Shown one piece after another: positions 1-9,701 of a stretch of 64,000 nucleotides of DNA; the first letter of the stretch is position 1; every line of letters begins with the position of its first letter. This DNA comes from Bacteroidota bacterium (lineage in GTDB: Bacteria; Bacteroidota; Ignavibacteria; Kapaibacteriales; UBA2268): NCBI GenBank assembly GCA_004322215.1, contig SCSM01000044.1:1-64000 (forward strand). The letters are read 5' to 3'. The translations under genes were made by a program, and so were the position numbers. The notes under the pieces were generated by a model. It made no database searches. It saw only the letters and a list, made by a program, of their open reading frames with translations, and had not been told where the DNA came from.

Positions 1-86
1 TTACTCCTCTTAACAAGGAAAATATAATTGAAACAGTTTACCTTAATCAAGAGCAACTATACTTAAAGGAAATGTTCAATTTGTAA
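1..86 (+). CDS. C-terminal end of an unidentified protein (partial)
   Basis: An open frame enters from the left edge (frame 3) and stops at TAA, giving 27 residues that end in LKEMFNL. It is rich in Glu, Asn and Leu. The fragment is too short to assign a family. I call it a gene end because the frame is open to the edge and the following DNA has no better frame; that is weak evidence. Confidence 0.4.
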   Translation, partial: TPLNKENIIETVYLNQEQLYLKEMFNL

Positions 87-281
87 TAAATTTTCGGGTG
101 TCCCAGTGCGGAAGTCAGGAAAAATAAGATAATCCTTAATTGTTGATATTGTTTCACTTTATTAAAATTTTGATTTACATATCCTAAAATAGTGTAAACT
201 CTCATATTTTTTACTCTTATGAGTTCATAATTTCTTAATTTTGGAGATGTATGAACTGTAAAAACCTATGCAGCATAGATT

Positions 282-2591
282 ATGATTAAAAGAAAAATCA
301 ATATAAAAAAAGTATTGGTACCGAGTGACAGCATTGCGATAGTAGTGATATTAATCGGATTGCTGATCGCTTTGTTTCTGTCGGAATTGGCAATTCGGCT
401 GATTGGCATTTCCATAATGATACTAGGTTCCGTTGCTTTGTTTATGTTAATTTCGCAAAGATTATCCGAAATAGTGGAATCGAATAAATTCAAGGCATCT
501 ACTCCTGCACCGAATTATCATATTACTATTAAAAAAGATACTGCTGCAAAGAGGCAGACAATTGAAAACTTCGAAGAAACCTTTACAGGCGAAGAAGTGA
601 AACCGGGCGACACCGCAAAACCGGAAATCGAAGAATATATGACTGCTGAAGAGGGTTTCAGGATTTTAGCAAAAAAAGATAAATCAGAAGATTCTGTTGG
701 TGTAAATGAGCCGCAAATAAAAACGACTGAACAGAAAATTGAACCGGTCGCGAAACCACGCATTAGTCCTGATAATTTTGAGTTTGAAGAGGATATATCC
801 GGAATAAAAATTATCGGAATCACAACGGTTGAAAAAAAAGCCGAAGAAAAGCCAGTGGCGAAAGCACCTCAATTATTTGAAGAAAAAATTCAGGAAGAAC
901 AGGTTATTCCTACAGAAAAACTTGTTGAAGATTTGAAAGAAACAATCAGTAAAACTTTCATAGAGCAGCAGGAAGTAAAATCCCCCGAACCATCTTATAT
1001 AAAGCATGAAAAAACAGTTGGAATTAAACCAATATATGATACCCGGGAATACAAAGAGAAATATAAGGAAAAACACCTCGATATACCGATTTCCGAATTG
1101 ATTGAAAATGAACCGATTTTCGGGCAAGAACCGAGAAAGGAATTTCAATATTTCTTATCGAAGGCATTGACAATTATTCGTTCTGTTACAATTACACGAA
1201 CTGCAACTTTCATAATGGTAAATGCTGAAAAAGGAGAACTTATCCTGGAGCAATTTGTTACTGATTTTCCTCCGGCAATTACCAAAAAGAGAAAGTTCCC
1301 AATCGGTAATGACATTGTAAGCCAGATTGTAAAGAATTTAAAGCCGGAAATTCTGACAGAAATAAATCCTGCAGCGGAAATGGATTTAATTCCTTATTAC
1401 AGGCAGCCGGTTGGAACCAGCTCTTTTATCGGTGTTCCGGTTTTCTATGATAATTCGATTATAGGAATTATATGTGCTGATTCAGATGTTACTGATTCTT
1501 ACGATGCAAATACAGTAGGATTCCTGGGACATTTCACTAAGCTGATTGGCTCGTTGCTGCACAGCTATGTAGAAAAACATGACCTAAAGCAGAATTCGAG
1601 AACATTGCAGGCAATTAACAAATTCCGTTCGATAAGTTCCAACAGGAATGCAACTGTGGATGATATAATCGAATCGGTAGTTGATGCAGCTTCGGGTGTA
1701 TTTGAATTTTCGAGTATCGGTATTTGCACTTATGATGAATCACTTAAAAAGTGGGCAATTAAATCCTTCCGGTCAAAAGATGAAAATGAAGAGAGTATCA
1801 AGGGAACAATAATTAATGTAAAATATTCCCTGGTTGGTAAATCAATGACTTCAAATAACACAATATATGTTTCACCGGTAGATGATAATGTAATAAGATA
1901 CAATTCTGAAGAATCGCAAGGAGCAAAAGGTTATTTTGTATCTGTACCATTGAAAACATTTACAAATAATTATGGTGCTTTGTTTGTCGAGGGTGTTAGT
2001 TCGTCAAACATGACTTCTTATGATGTTAGTGTCCTGGAAACATTGGGTGAACATGCCGGGGCAGCACTCGAACAGATACAATTTTACAAGGTATTACAAT
2101 TCAGTTCTTTGATAGATATATCGACCGGTTTGTATAATCCTCCGGCTCTTTATCAGCGGCTTGAAGAAGAATATATGCGAAGCAGGGAAATCAAAACTAA
2201 ATTCACTTTCTTGCTGCTTCACTTTGATAAATATGCTTCCTTCGACCCGGAAAAATACCAGGACAGGGCTGAACGTATGCTTGAACATATTACTAAAATC
2301 ATACATAAACATATTCGCAGCTTTGACATTTTCGGCAGAGTCGATGCTACTACATTAGGAATTATACTTATTGGGACAAATCTCAATGAATCGAAGATAT
2401 GGGCAGAAAAAGTACGTTCTGAAATTGCGACTTCCGAATTTATTATTAACACAAAACGCTTCAATATTACAGTCAGCATGGGTATTTCCGAATCTACCAA
2501 AGCCGAAAATGTCGAAGAATTAATATCAAATACACGTAAGGTTCTTGAAATATCTGCCGGAAAAACAAACTGTGTTACCGTGTTTACATAA
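282..2591 (+). CDS. Membrane GAF-domain protein with degenerate GGDEF-like C-terminus
   Basis: The 769-residue protein has two hydrophobic helices near the N-terminus (about residues 17-58), then a long charged Glu/Lys-rich linker to about residue 280. Two GAF-like domains follow (about 285-435 and 443-605), and the last 165 residues resemble a diguanylate cyclase fold. At the place of the GGDEF signature (about residue 683) the sequence reads FGRVDATTLGIIL, so the catalytic Gly-Gly-Asp/Glu-Glu-Phe is missing, although the later VSMGIS strand is present. The likely role is an inner-membrane-anchored sensor that no longer makes c-di-GMP; this is inferred. It lies 6 bp upstream of the RNase R gene, so the two are probably co-transcribed. 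The start is ATG 282; Shine-Dalgarno pairing is weak. Confidence 0.75.
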   Translation: MIKRKINIKKVLVPSDSIAIVVILIGLLIALFLSELAIRLIGISIMILGSVALFMLISQRLSEIVESNKFKASTPAPNYHITIKKDTAAKRQTIENFEETFTGEEVKPGDTAKPEIEEYMTAEEGFRILAKKDKSEDSVGVNEPQIKTTEQKIEPVAKPRISPDNFEFEEDISGIKIIGITTVEKKAEEKPVAKAPQLFEEKIQEEQVIPTEKLVEDLKETISKTFIEQQEVKSPEPSYIKHEKTVGIKPIYDTREYKEKYKEKHLDIPISELIENEPIFGQEPRKEFQYFLSKALTIIRSVTITRTATFIMVNAEKGELILEQFVTDFPPAITKKRKFPIGNDIVSQIVKNLKPEILTEINPAAEMDLIPYYRQPVGTSSFIGVPVFYDNSIIGIICADSDVTDSYDANTVGFLGHFTKLIGSLLHSYVEKHDLKQNSRTLQAINKFRSISSNRNATVDDIIESVVDAASGVFEFSSIGICTYDESLKKWAIKSFRSKDENEESIKGTIINVKYSLVGKSMTSNNTIYVSPVDDNVIRYNSEESQGAKGYFVSVPLKTFTNNYGALFVEGVSSSNMTSYDVSVLETLGEHAGAALEQIQFYKVLQFSSLIDISTGLYNPPALYQRLEEEYMRSREIKTKFTFLLLHFDKYASFDPEKYQDRAERMLEHITKIIHKHIRSFDIFGRVDATTLGIILIGTNLNESKIWAEKVRSEIATSEFIINTKRFNITVSMGISESTKAENVEELISNTRKVLEISAGKTNCVTVFT

Positions 2592-2597
2592 TATTAA

Positions 2598-4754
2598 ATG
2601 GAAAAAATAACATTAACTGAAGAAATATTAAAAGTCCTTCGTGATACGAATGGTTCAATAAAATTATTGGATTTATCAAAATTACTCAATATAAGATCCG
2701 ATTCCGGTGACTACCAGCAACTCAAATCCTTACTGAAAGAATTAAGCAAGTTAAAGATAGTCAGGAAATTACCAAAAAGAAAATATATTTTACCTGATTA
2801 TTATGATAGTGCCGAAAACACCGGGGTCCTGAAAATTAAAGATGACAGGGCTTATGTTGAATTTACTAATGAAAATTATAAAAAAGTATTTATCCATAAA
2901 AAGCATCTGCATACTGCATTCGAAGGCGATACTGTACAGGTTAAAATATTAGGAATAAAGCAGGGATTTAAGGTAAGCGGTGAGGTGATTAACATTCTCA
3001 AACGCACTCAGCATTATATTAACGGAATAATTGAATTTGACAATAATATTTTCTTTTTATTACCGGAAAATGAAAAATACTATGTTGATTTCATAATACC
3101 TAAGAATAAACTGAATGGTGCTAAGCATAATGACAGGGTAAGAGCATTATTTTTAGCATGGGATGACAGGATGAAAATACCTTTGGCAGAAGTTACGGAA
3201 ATCCTGCAAGACAAACCTGCTAAAATTGCAGATTTTGACTCAATTGTTTATGAATTTAATCTGCCCGGTAATTTTAATTCAGAAGTAATTACAGAAGCAG
3301 AAAAAATGGCAAAACCGGTTTCTGCTGAATTAATCAAAACGCGTCTCGATTTGAGGAAAGAATTAATTATAACCATTGACCCGGTTGATGCTAAAGATTT
3401 CGATGATGCTCTTTCCCTGTCAATCCTTGAAAACGGGAATTTCAAACTTGGAGTACACATTGCAGATGTCAGTCATTATGTAAGAGAAAAAACTGTCCTC
3501 GACTCTGAAGCAAGTTCCAGGGGAAACAGTATATACCTTGTTGACAGGGTTATCCCAATGCTGCCTGAAAAGCTGTCTAACGAAATATGTTCACTTCAGC
3601 CGAATAAGATACGCCTGGCTTATTCGGTATTCATGGAATTCACCAAATCGGGAGTTTTAAGAAATTACGAGATACATGAATCAGTAATAAAAAGCAAAAA
3701 AAGATTCAATTATGATGAAGTTGATAAAATTCTTGTTTCGGGAGAAGGATTACATTCGAAACTGATTTTATCGTTAAATCAATTGGCACAAACATTAAGG
3801 CAAAAGAGATTCTCGCAAGGCGGAATTGATTTCGATACTTATGAAATAAAATTTCAACTCGACAATGGAATACCGGAAAATGCAATAATGAAAAGAAGCA
3901 CCCCAGCGACTATGCTCGTTGAAGAATGTATGCTGGCTGCAAACCAGGTTGTAGCAAGTCATATTAAATTTCTATCAAATAATCCTCCTTACTCTCATAT
4001 TCAAAAATCCAAAAAATTGTTGCCTTTTATATACAGGGTTCATGAAGAACCAGAGCCCAAGAAATTGAAGGAGGTTTTTGCATTTTTTAAATTGCTGCGT
4101 CCATCCGTTCCTATTCATGGGACCTCATCAAAGGACATTAATAATTTTCTTGAAAGATTTAATGATTTACCGGAGAAAACCGTAGTCCATCAGATGCTAC
4201 TCAGGTCGATGTCTAAAGCAATTTATTCTGAAAATAATATAGGTCATTACGGTTTGGGATATTCCGATTATACTCATTTCACTTCGCCGATAAGAAGATA
4301 CCCGGATTTGATTGTTCATAGATTGCTAAAGGAATATACCAAAGATAAAATTAAAAACGATAGAATAAAATTTCTCGAATATGAAACGAAATCAATATCC
4401 GTTCATTGCTCGGACAGAGAGAGAATTGCAGTAGAAGCCGAAAGGGCTTCAGTCAAGCTGGCACAGACAATATTTGCAGCAAATTACCTCGGAATAGTTT
4501 TCAACGGAACTATTTCAGGAGTTGTTAATTTCGGAATATTTGTTTTACTCGATGACATATATGTTGAAGGATTAATTCATGTTCGGGATTTATACGGTGA
4601 TTTCTATGAATTTGATGAACAGCATTACAGGTTGATTGGCAAAAAGAAAAAAAATACATTTAGCATAGGGAAAAGAATAAAAGTAAAAATTGTGAATGTA
4701 AACATTGACGATAAGAAGATCGACCTTGCATATATATCCGATAAAGTAAAATAA
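2598..4754 (+). CDS. rnr: Ribonuclease R (RNase II family 3'-5' exoribonuclease)
   Basis: This 718-residue protein has the RNase R layout: an N-terminal winged helix (about 1-60), cold-shock/OB domains (about 70-220), the RNB catalytic domain and a C-terminal S1 domain (about 640-715, with the GIFVLLDDIYVEGLIHV pattern). The catalytic aspartates are visible in IDPVDAKDFDDALS near residue 255. The later signature HYGLGYSDYTHFTSPIRRYPD is intact. The enzyme degrades structured RNA 3' to 5' in the cytoplasm and takes part in rRNA, tmRNA and mRNA quality control. Length is normal for the family. It follows the GAF protein by 6 bp and precedes riboflavin synthase by 56 bp. Confidence 0.95.
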   Translation: MEKITLTEEILKVLRDTNGSIKLLDLSKLLNIRSDSGDYQQLKSLLKELSKLKIVRKLPKRKYILPDYYDSAENTGVLKIKDDRAYVEFTNENYKKVFIHKKHLHTAFEGDTVQVKILGIKQGFKVSGEVINILKRTQHYINGIIEFDNNIFFLLPENEKYYVDFIIPKNKLNGAKHNDRVRALFLAWDDRMKIPLAEVTEILQDKPAKIADFDSIVYEFNLPGNFNSEVITEAEKMAKPVSAELIKTRLDLRKELIITIDPVDAKDFDDALSLSILENGNFKLGVHIADVSHYVREKTVLDSEASSRGNSIYLVDRVIPMLPEKLSNEICSLQPNKIRLAYSVFMEFTKSGVLRNYEIHESVIKSKKRFNYDEVDKILVSGEGLHSKLILSLNQLAQTLRQKRFSQGGIDFDTYEIKFQLDNGIPENAIMKRSTPATMLVEECMLAANQVVASHIKFLSNNPPYSHIQKSKKLLPFIYRVHEEPEPKKLKEVFAFFKLLRPSVPIHGTSSKDINNFLERFNDLPEKTVVHQMLLRSMSKAIYSENNIGHYGLGYSDYTHFTSPIRRYPDLIVHRLLKEYTKDKIKNDRIKFLEYETKSISVHCSDRERIAVEAERASVKLAQTIFAANYLGIVFNGTISGVVNFGIFVLLDDIYVEGLIHVRDLYGDFYEFDEQHYRLIGKKKKNTFSIGKRIKVKIVNVNIDDKKIDLAYISDKVK

Positions 4755-4780
4755 ATTTTGAATTTTGAATTTTGAATTTT
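4754..4780. repeat. Short tandem repeat, unit aattttg, nearly 4 copies
   Basis: Between the rnr stop and ribE, the heptamer aattttg occurs three times exactly and a fourth time with one change. It is probably slippage-prone intergenic DNA. It also argues against a ribE start inside it. Confidence 0.7.
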
Positions 4781-4810
4781 AAATTGAAAAAAAATAATTC
4801 TGGTATAAAT

Positions 4811-5452
4811 ATGTTCACAGGAATAATTGAAGATATAGGAAAAATAAAAAGTATTAAGCCGGTTTCCGGCAGTTACAGGATTACTATTGAATCAAAAGTA
4901 ATTACAAATGATTTGAAGATAGATGATTCGGTTTCACTGAACGGTGCCTGCCAGACAGTAATACAAAAAACCGAATCTGATTTTACAGTCGAGGCGGTTG
5001 AAGAAACAATAAGAAAATCAACACTTGGCAAATTCAAACCGGGGCTTAAAATCAATCTTGAAAGAGCTATGAAGATTGGTGACCGGCTCGGAGGGCATCT
5101 TGTTCAGGGACATGTGGATTGCATCGGAAAAGTACAGACAATTCAAAGTGAAGGAACAGGAAAGCTGCTTTGGATTGAATACCCGTCTGAATTTGCAAAA
5201 TATGTTGTTCCTGTCGGTTCTATCTGCATTGACGGAGTCAGCTTGACTGTAGCTAAAAAAGAGAATCACCGCTTTATGATTTCTATCATTCCTCACACAT
5301 GGAAAATGACAACTCTCGGTGAGTTAAAAACAGGAATTGAAGTCAATCTCGAATTTGATATAATCGGAAAATATATTGAAAGCATGACTGAACAAAAATC
5401 AACAAAAGAAAAGACATATTTAGAACAATTTATTGACCAGCCGGAGTTGTGA
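4811..5452 (+). CDS. ribE: Riboflavin synthase, alpha subunit
   Basis: The 213-residue protein begins with the family hallmark MFTGIIEDIG and contains two lumazine-binding domains; the second opens with GGHLVQGHVDCIGKV. The enzyme dismutates two 6,7-dimethyl-8-ribityllumazine molecules to riboflavin and a pyrimidine, the last step of riboflavin synthesis, usually as a trimer. I chose ATG 4811 because MFTGII is the conserved N-terminus; an in-frame ATG at 4772 would add 13 Asn/Lys-rich residues encoded partly by an intergenic repeat. The C-terminal tail after the second domain is Lys/Glu-rich. No other riboflavin gene is adjacent. It is probably transcribed together with rnr. Confidence 0.95.
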   Translation: MFTGIIEDIGKIKSIKPVSGSYRITIESKVITNDLKIDDSVSLNGACQTVIQKTESDFTVEAVEETIRKSTLGKFKPGLKINLERAMKIGDRLGGHLVQGHVDCIGKVQTIQSEGTGKLLWIEYPSEFAKYVVPVGSICIDGVSLTVAKKENHRFMISIIPHTWKMTTLGELKTGIEVNLEFDIIGKYIESMTEQKSTKEKTYLEQFIDQPEL

Positions 5453-5550
5453 TTCTGAATATCATTTCCTAAATTTTGAATTATTTTGTAAGTTAAAAAT
5501 TCAATTAATCACGTAAAATATAATTTGTAAAACAAAAAACGGATATTGTA

Positions 5551-6945
5551 ATGAAAACAAGAATTGAAAAAGATTCGATGGGTGAAATTGAAGTTCCTGC
5601 CGATGTTTATTATGGGGCGCAATCGGCACGGTCGCTGATTCATTTTGACATAGGAATCGAAAAAATGCCTCGTGAGGTCATTCGTGCTATGGGTACACTT
5701 AAAAAGGCATCTGCACTTGTTAATGCCGAGCTCGGTGTACTTGCAAAAGACAAAGCTGAATTGATAGTCAAAGCTGCTGATGAAGTGATTGCAGGTAAGC
5801 TGGATGCACACTTCCCTCTTTCAATTTGGCAGACCGGCTCAGGCACACAATCGAACATGAACTCAAATGAGGTTATTTCAAACAGGGCTATTGAGATTGC
5901 GGGCGGTGAAATAGGCAGTAAGAAACCGGTTCATCCGAATGATGATGTCAACAAATCGCAAAGCTCGAATGATACTTTTCCAACTGCGATGCACATAGCC
6001 GCCGCAGAGGAAATCAATCTACGGCTTATTCCTGCATTGACGACTTTAAGAGATACACTACAGAAAAAATCCGAAGAATTTAATGATATAATAAAATCAG
6101 GCAGAACTCATTTGATGGATGCAGTTCCAATAACTCTTGGACAGGAGTTTTCAGGTTATGTGCAGATGCTTACAATGGGAATCGAAAGACTTAAACTCGT
6201 TCTTCCGGGTTTATACGAACTTGCACTTGGGGGTACAGCAGTTGGAACCGGCTTGAATGCACACAAGGATTTTGCTAAAAAAGTTGCTGCTAAGATTGCT
6301 GAACTGACTGGACTTCCATTTGTATCGGCACCAAACAAATTCGAGGCACTTGGAACACATGACGCTCTTGTTTTTGCACATGGAGCAATGAAAGCAATTG
6401 CAGCTTCTTACTTTAAAATTGCAAATGATGTCCGCTGGCTTGCTTCCGGTCCACGCTGTGGATTAGGTGAATTGAACATTCCCGAAAATGAACCGGGTTC
6501 ATCAATTATGCCCGGCAAGGTCAATCCTACTCAATCTGAGGCAATGACAATGGTTGCTGTGCAGGTTTTTGCGAATGACGTTGCAGTGAATTTCGGAGGA
6601 GCATCAGGCAATTTTGAACTGAATGTATTTAAGCCGGTTATTATTTACAATTTCCTTCAAAGTGTCAGACTGTTGTCCGATACAGCGAGAATGTTCAACG
6701 AGCATTGTGCTGTAGGCATCGAGGCAAACCGTGACAAATTGAATTATTACATGAACAATACATTGATGCTTGTGACAGCATTGAATCCACATATAGGTTA
6801 TGACAATGCTGCAAAAATAGCAAAGCATGCACATCATAACAATACATCATTGAAAGATGCGGCTGTGACACTTGGAATATTAACCGAAGCACAGTTCGAT
6901 GAGTATGTAAAACCGGAGGAAATGCTGGGTCCGAAGCTCAAATAA
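5551..6945 (+). CDS. fumC: Fumarate hydratase, class II
   Basis: The 464-residue protein is a class II fumarase, interconverting fumarate and L-malate in the citric acid cycle without an Fe-S cluster. Visible signatures are [48 protein letters not shown] near residue 185 (active-site region) and the superfamily signature [13 protein letters not shown] near residue 316. The Gly in MPGKVNPTQ and the GTQSNMN motif favour fumarase over aspartate ammonia-lyase, which normally has MPAKVNP. Full length. A strong hairpin terminator follows, so it is probably a single-gene or last-gene transcript. Confidence 0.95.
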   Translation: MKTRIEKDSMGEIEVPADVYYGAQSARSLIHFDIGIEKMPREVIRAMGTLKKASALVNAELGVLAKDKAELIVKAADEVIAGKLDAHFPLSIWQTGSGTQSNMNSNEVISNRAIEIAGGEIGSKKPVHPNDDVNKSQSSNDTFPTAMHIAAAEEINLRLIPALTTLRDTLQKKSEEFNDIIKSGRTHLMDAVPITLGQEFSGYVQMLTMGIERLKLVLPGLYELALGGTAVGTGLNAHKDFAKKVAAKIAELTGLPFVSAPNKFEALGTHDALVFAHGAMKAIAASYFKIANDVRWLASGPRCGLGELNIPENEPGSSIMPGKVNPTQSEAMTMVAVQVFANDVAVNFGGASGNFELNVFKPVIIYNFLQSVRLLSDTARMFNEHCAVGIEANRDKLNYYMNNTLMLVTALNPHIGYDNAAKIAKHAHHNNTSLKDAAVTLGILTEAQFDEYVKPEEMLGPKLK

Positions 6946-6975
6946 TTTGACGTTAATATAATTTATTATTAGTTT

Positions 6976-7013
6976 AAAGCTGTTCAAAATGACAATTATG
7001 AACGGCTTTTTTT
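6976..7013 (+). terminator. Rho-independent terminator after fumC
   Basis: An 11-bp stem (aaagctgttca pairing with tgaacggcttt, one G-T pair) with a 12-base loop is followed by a run of T. It lies 30 bases after the fumC stop and just before murB, so it separates the two transcripts. Confidence 0.85.
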
Positions 7014-7026
7014 ATACTTGAAAAAT

Positions 7027-8043
7027 ATGGAAATATTAGAAAATTATTCTCTGAAAAATCTTAATACTTTTGGTATTGATGCCAAAGCTGATTACTATGT
7101 TTCAATTCGAAATGAAGAAGAGATTGAAGAATTAGTAAATACCGGTATTATTCAAAATAATAAATTCTTCATTCTCGGCGGCGGCTCGAATATATTATTT
7201 GCAGATAACTTTAAGGGTTTGGTCATTGACATAAATATCAGAGGCATTAAGATTATAGAATCAAAAGAAGATTCCATATTGATAGAAGCCGGCGCAGGTG
7301 AATTCTGGGACGATTTAGTCACCTTATGTCTGAACAACAAATTCTATGGATTAGAAAATCTTGCATTAATCCCGGGTAAGGTTGGAGCCGCTCCTGTTCA
7401 GAACATAGGGGCTTATGGTGTAGAGCAAAAGGATTTTTATGATTCATTGTCGGGGTACAATCTTGAATCGCAAAAGAATGAAACTTTAAATTATAATAAA
7501 TGCAGATTCAATTACAGAGATTCGGTTTTCAAACTTGAATTAAAAAATAAATTTATAATTACACAGGTCAGATATAAGTTAAATAAATCGGAAAATTTGA
7601 ATTTATCTTATAAAGAATTATCTCAGGAAATAGATAAAGTTAATGTTGAAAAACCTGATGCAAAACTCGTATATGATACAGTGAGAAGATTGAGAACAAG
7701 TAAACTGCCTGATTACAGACTTCTCGGAAATGCAGGTAGTTTCTTTAAAAATCCGATTATCAGTGAAAATAATTTCAATAAACTGAAAGAAAGATATAAT
7801 GATATAAAAGGATTCAATCTTCCTGATGCCAAAGTTAAGCTTTCTGCGGGTTGGCTTATTGAACAATGCGGATGGAAAGGTAAACGAATCGGAAATACAG
7901 GCGTATCGGAAAAGCATGCACTTATTTTGGTCAATTTCGGTAATGCAACAGGAAAAGAAATATTGGAACTAAGTGAAAAAATAAGGCATAAAGTCATCGA
8001 GAAATTTGAAATTGAGTTGGAAAATGAAGTTCTTATAATATAG
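7027..8043 (+). CDS. murB: UDP-N-acetylenolpyruvoylglucosamine reductase
   Basis: The 338-residue flavoenzyme reduces UDP-GlcNAc-enolpyruvate to UDP-MurNAc with NADPH, the second committed step of peptidoglycan synthesis in the cytoplasm. Sequence marks are the FAD-binding FILGGGSNILFAD, IPGKVGAAPVQNIGAYG, the YRDS loop near residue 162, the catalytic Ser in GSFFKNP near residue 237 and a C-terminal Glu in LENEV. The YRDS loop and length fit type I (E. coli-like) MurB. I prefer ATG 7027 over a TTG at 7018 because 7027 gives the usual short N-terminus before the conserved NTFGI motif. It stands apart from other cell-wall genes. Confidence 0.95.
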   Translation: MEILENYSLKNLNTFGIDAKADYYVSIRNEEEIEELVNTGIIQNNKFFILGGGSNILFADNFKGLVIDINIRGIKIIESKEDSILIEAGAGEFWDDLVTLCLNNKFYGLENLALIPGKVGAAPVQNIGAYGVEQKDFYDSLSGYNLESQKNETLNYNKCRFNYRDSVFKLELKNKFIITQVRYKLNKSENLNLSYKELSQEIDKVNVEKPDAKLVYDTVRRLRTSKLPDYRLLGNAGSFFKNPIISENNFNKLKERYNDIKGFNLPDAKVKLSAGWLIEQCGWKGKRIGNTGVSEKHALILVNFGNATGKEILELSEKIRHKVIEKFEIELENEVLII

Positions 8044-8097
8044 TGATAAAAATAGTGAATATAAAAATATTACATTATAAAATTCGTACCTGTGAAT

Positions 8098-8403
8098 ATG
8101 GATATATTAAAGGAAATAAAAGACAATATAATTCAAGTTGAACCCGAAGCAGAAGTGTATTTATTCGGGTCCAGGGCAAGGAATGATTATAAAGAAGACT
8201 CAGACCGGGACTTGCTTATTCTATTACCTGGCGAAGTCAATTATCCCAGAAAAACTGAAATAATAATTTCACTTTTTAAACTCGAATCAGATTATAATAT
8301 AATATTTAATCGAATTATTCATAGTAAGGACTTTTGGGAAAATAATCACGTATTTAAACAATCCCCTTTTTATGAAAATGTACAAAGAGATTCGGTTTTA
8401 TAA
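8098..8403 (+). CDS. Small nucleotidyltransferase-domain protein (MNT / pol-beta superfamily)
   Basis: The 101-residue protein has the minimal nucleotidyltransferase core: GSRARNDYKEDSDRDLLILL (about residues 23-42) contains the GSxAR helix and the two metal-binding aspartates of the DxD motif. Such proteins often transfer AMP to a partner and are typically paired with a HEPN-domain protein in toxin-antitoxin modules. No HEPN gene is visible on either side. The stop is 2 bp before the MEMO-family gene, so the two are probably co-translated. ATG 8098 is used; a GTG two codons upstream is an alternative. Confidence 0.8.
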   Translation: MDILKEIKDNIIQVEPEAEVYLFGSRARNDYKEDSDRDLLILLPGEVNYPRKTEIIISLFKLESDYNIIFNRIIHSKDFWENNHVFKQSPFYENVQRDSVL

Positions 8404-8405
8404 TA

Positions 8406-9632
8406 ATGGATGATAACCTTATACTACCGCAACTGAGACAGGACCTGCTATACCAGGAATTTGAGGTGGAAGGTATGAAGATGTTCATCCTTTATGACCC
8501 GAAGGAGTATGCTCTTCAGCCCATTGAACTACCAATAGAATTTCTTCCATTGCTTCAAATGTTTGATGGAAAAACTCCAATCAATACATTATTTGATGAA
8601 CTTGATAAAAATATAAAATCTGAACAAAATCACGAACCAATAATTCAACTTATTGAGGTGCTGGATATTCTTGGCTACCTTGACACAGTAAAGTTCCATG
8701 CTATCAAAAAGGACATTGATGAATATTTAGCAAATCCGGTAAGACCGCCGGTCTGTGCAGGAAATTCCTATCCAAAAGAACCGGATGTTTTAAGATTTGA
8801 ATTAGATGCATTGTTAAATTCAACAAGCCCGAATGGTATTAGAAGCGGAGCCAAAGCTATAGTTGTACCGCATATTGATTTCAGGATAGGGAGCATTGCC
8901 CATGAAGCATATTCAGCCGGCTATCAGGCAATTCGTGAAACCGATGCAGATTTATTTGTAATATTCGGAACTGCACATTATGGGAACTCGGATTTATTCA
9001 TGTTCAGCAGGAAAGATTTTGCAACACCTTTTGGTATCGTGAAAAACGACACAGAATTTCTCGATGATTTATTTAAAGTACTACCATATAAACCTGTGAT
9101 TGACGAATTGACTCACAGGAACGAACATTCAATCGAATTGCAACTGGTACTTCTTCAACATCTATTTGCTGATAGAGATTTTAAAATTTTACCGATACTT
9201 ACCGGTTCTTTTTTCAATTATATTAATGAAAATAAAAATCCGGGAGATGATGTAAAATTCAGTCAGTTTATTACAAATCTAAAATCAATAATAGAAAAAA
9301 ATAACAAGAAAGCCGTATTTATAGCAAGTGCTGATTTAGCACATATTGGGAGAAAATTCGACGATAAATTCGATGCTGAACCCGAGCTACAACAATTAGA
9401 AAAGGAAGATAAACAATTAATCGAAAAACTTGAGGGACTTGACACAGATGGATTTTTCAGTTTGATTTCAGCTAATGGTGATTCGCGAAAAATCTGCGGT
9501 TTATCTCCAATTTATACTTTACTCAAAATCGCTAACCCAAAGAAAGCCCAATTTCTCAAATACTATCAATGGAATGAAACTGAAACAAAATCTGCAGTCT
9601 CATTTGCAAGTTTGTCATTTTATAATTCTTAG
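8406..9632 (+). CDS. MEMO1 / AmmeMemoRadiSam system protein B family
   Basis: The 408-residue protein carries a MEMO1 domain from about residue 115 to the end: RPPVCAGNSYP, VVPHIDFRIGS, VIFGTAHYG, HRNEHSIELQL and FIASADLAHIG. The fold is related to class III extradiol dioxygenases, with conserved His residues around a metal or pseudo-metal site. The first 110 residues are an extra N-terminal region rich in Leu, Ile and Asp. In many prokaryotes MEMO1 proteins are encoded with AMMECR1 and radical-SAM partners; neither is seen here. The exact biochemical role of the family is unsettled. It follows the nucleotidyltransferase by 2 bp and converges on the TPR gene. Confidence 0.85.
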   Translation: MDDNLILPQLRQDLLYQEFEVEGMKMFILYDPKEYALQPIELPIEFLPLLQMFDGKTPINTLFDELDKNIKSEQNHEPIIQLIEVLDILGYLDTVKFHAIKKDIDEYLANPVRPPVCAGNSYPKEPDVLRFELDALLNSTSPNGIRSGAKAIVVPHIDFRIGSIAHEAYSAGYQAIRETDADLFVIFGTAHYGNSDLFMFSRKDFATPFGIVKNDTEFLDDLFKVLPYKPVIDELTHRNEHSIELQLVLLQHLFADRDFKILPILTGSFFNYINENKNPGDDVKFSQFITNLKSIIEKNNKKAVFIASADLAHIGRKFDDKFDAEPELQQLEKEDKQLIEKLEGLDTDGFFSLISANGDSRKICGLSPIYTLLKIANPKKAQFLKYYQWNETETKSAVSFASLSFYNS

Positions 9633-9701
9633 TTTGTAATTATTGAAAAGTATTGTTGATAAAATTTATGGGCAGTAAATTTTCATTATCTGCTAAATTC
9701 A

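Noticed and set aside
87-281. Possible RNA gene or terminator in the first intergenic region
   Set aside because: No stable hairpin with a T run or tRNA-like arms could be found.
4286-4293. GCCGATAA match on the plus strand (sigma-28 -10 sequence)
   Set aside because: It lies inside rnr with no TAAA box at the right distance and no gene start downstream.
4772-4810. Earlier ATG for riboflavin synthase
   Set aside because: The added residues are Asn/Lys-rich, encoded partly by a 7-bp tandem repeat, and precede the conserved MFTGII start.
5551-6945. Aspartate ammonia-lyase
   Set aside because: GSGTQSNMN and MPGKVNPTQ are fumarase-type; the lyase normally has AGTSTNMN and MPAKVNP.
7018-7026. 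TTG start for murB
   Set aside because: ATG three codons later gives the usual N-terminus; the TTG lies directly after the fumC terminator.
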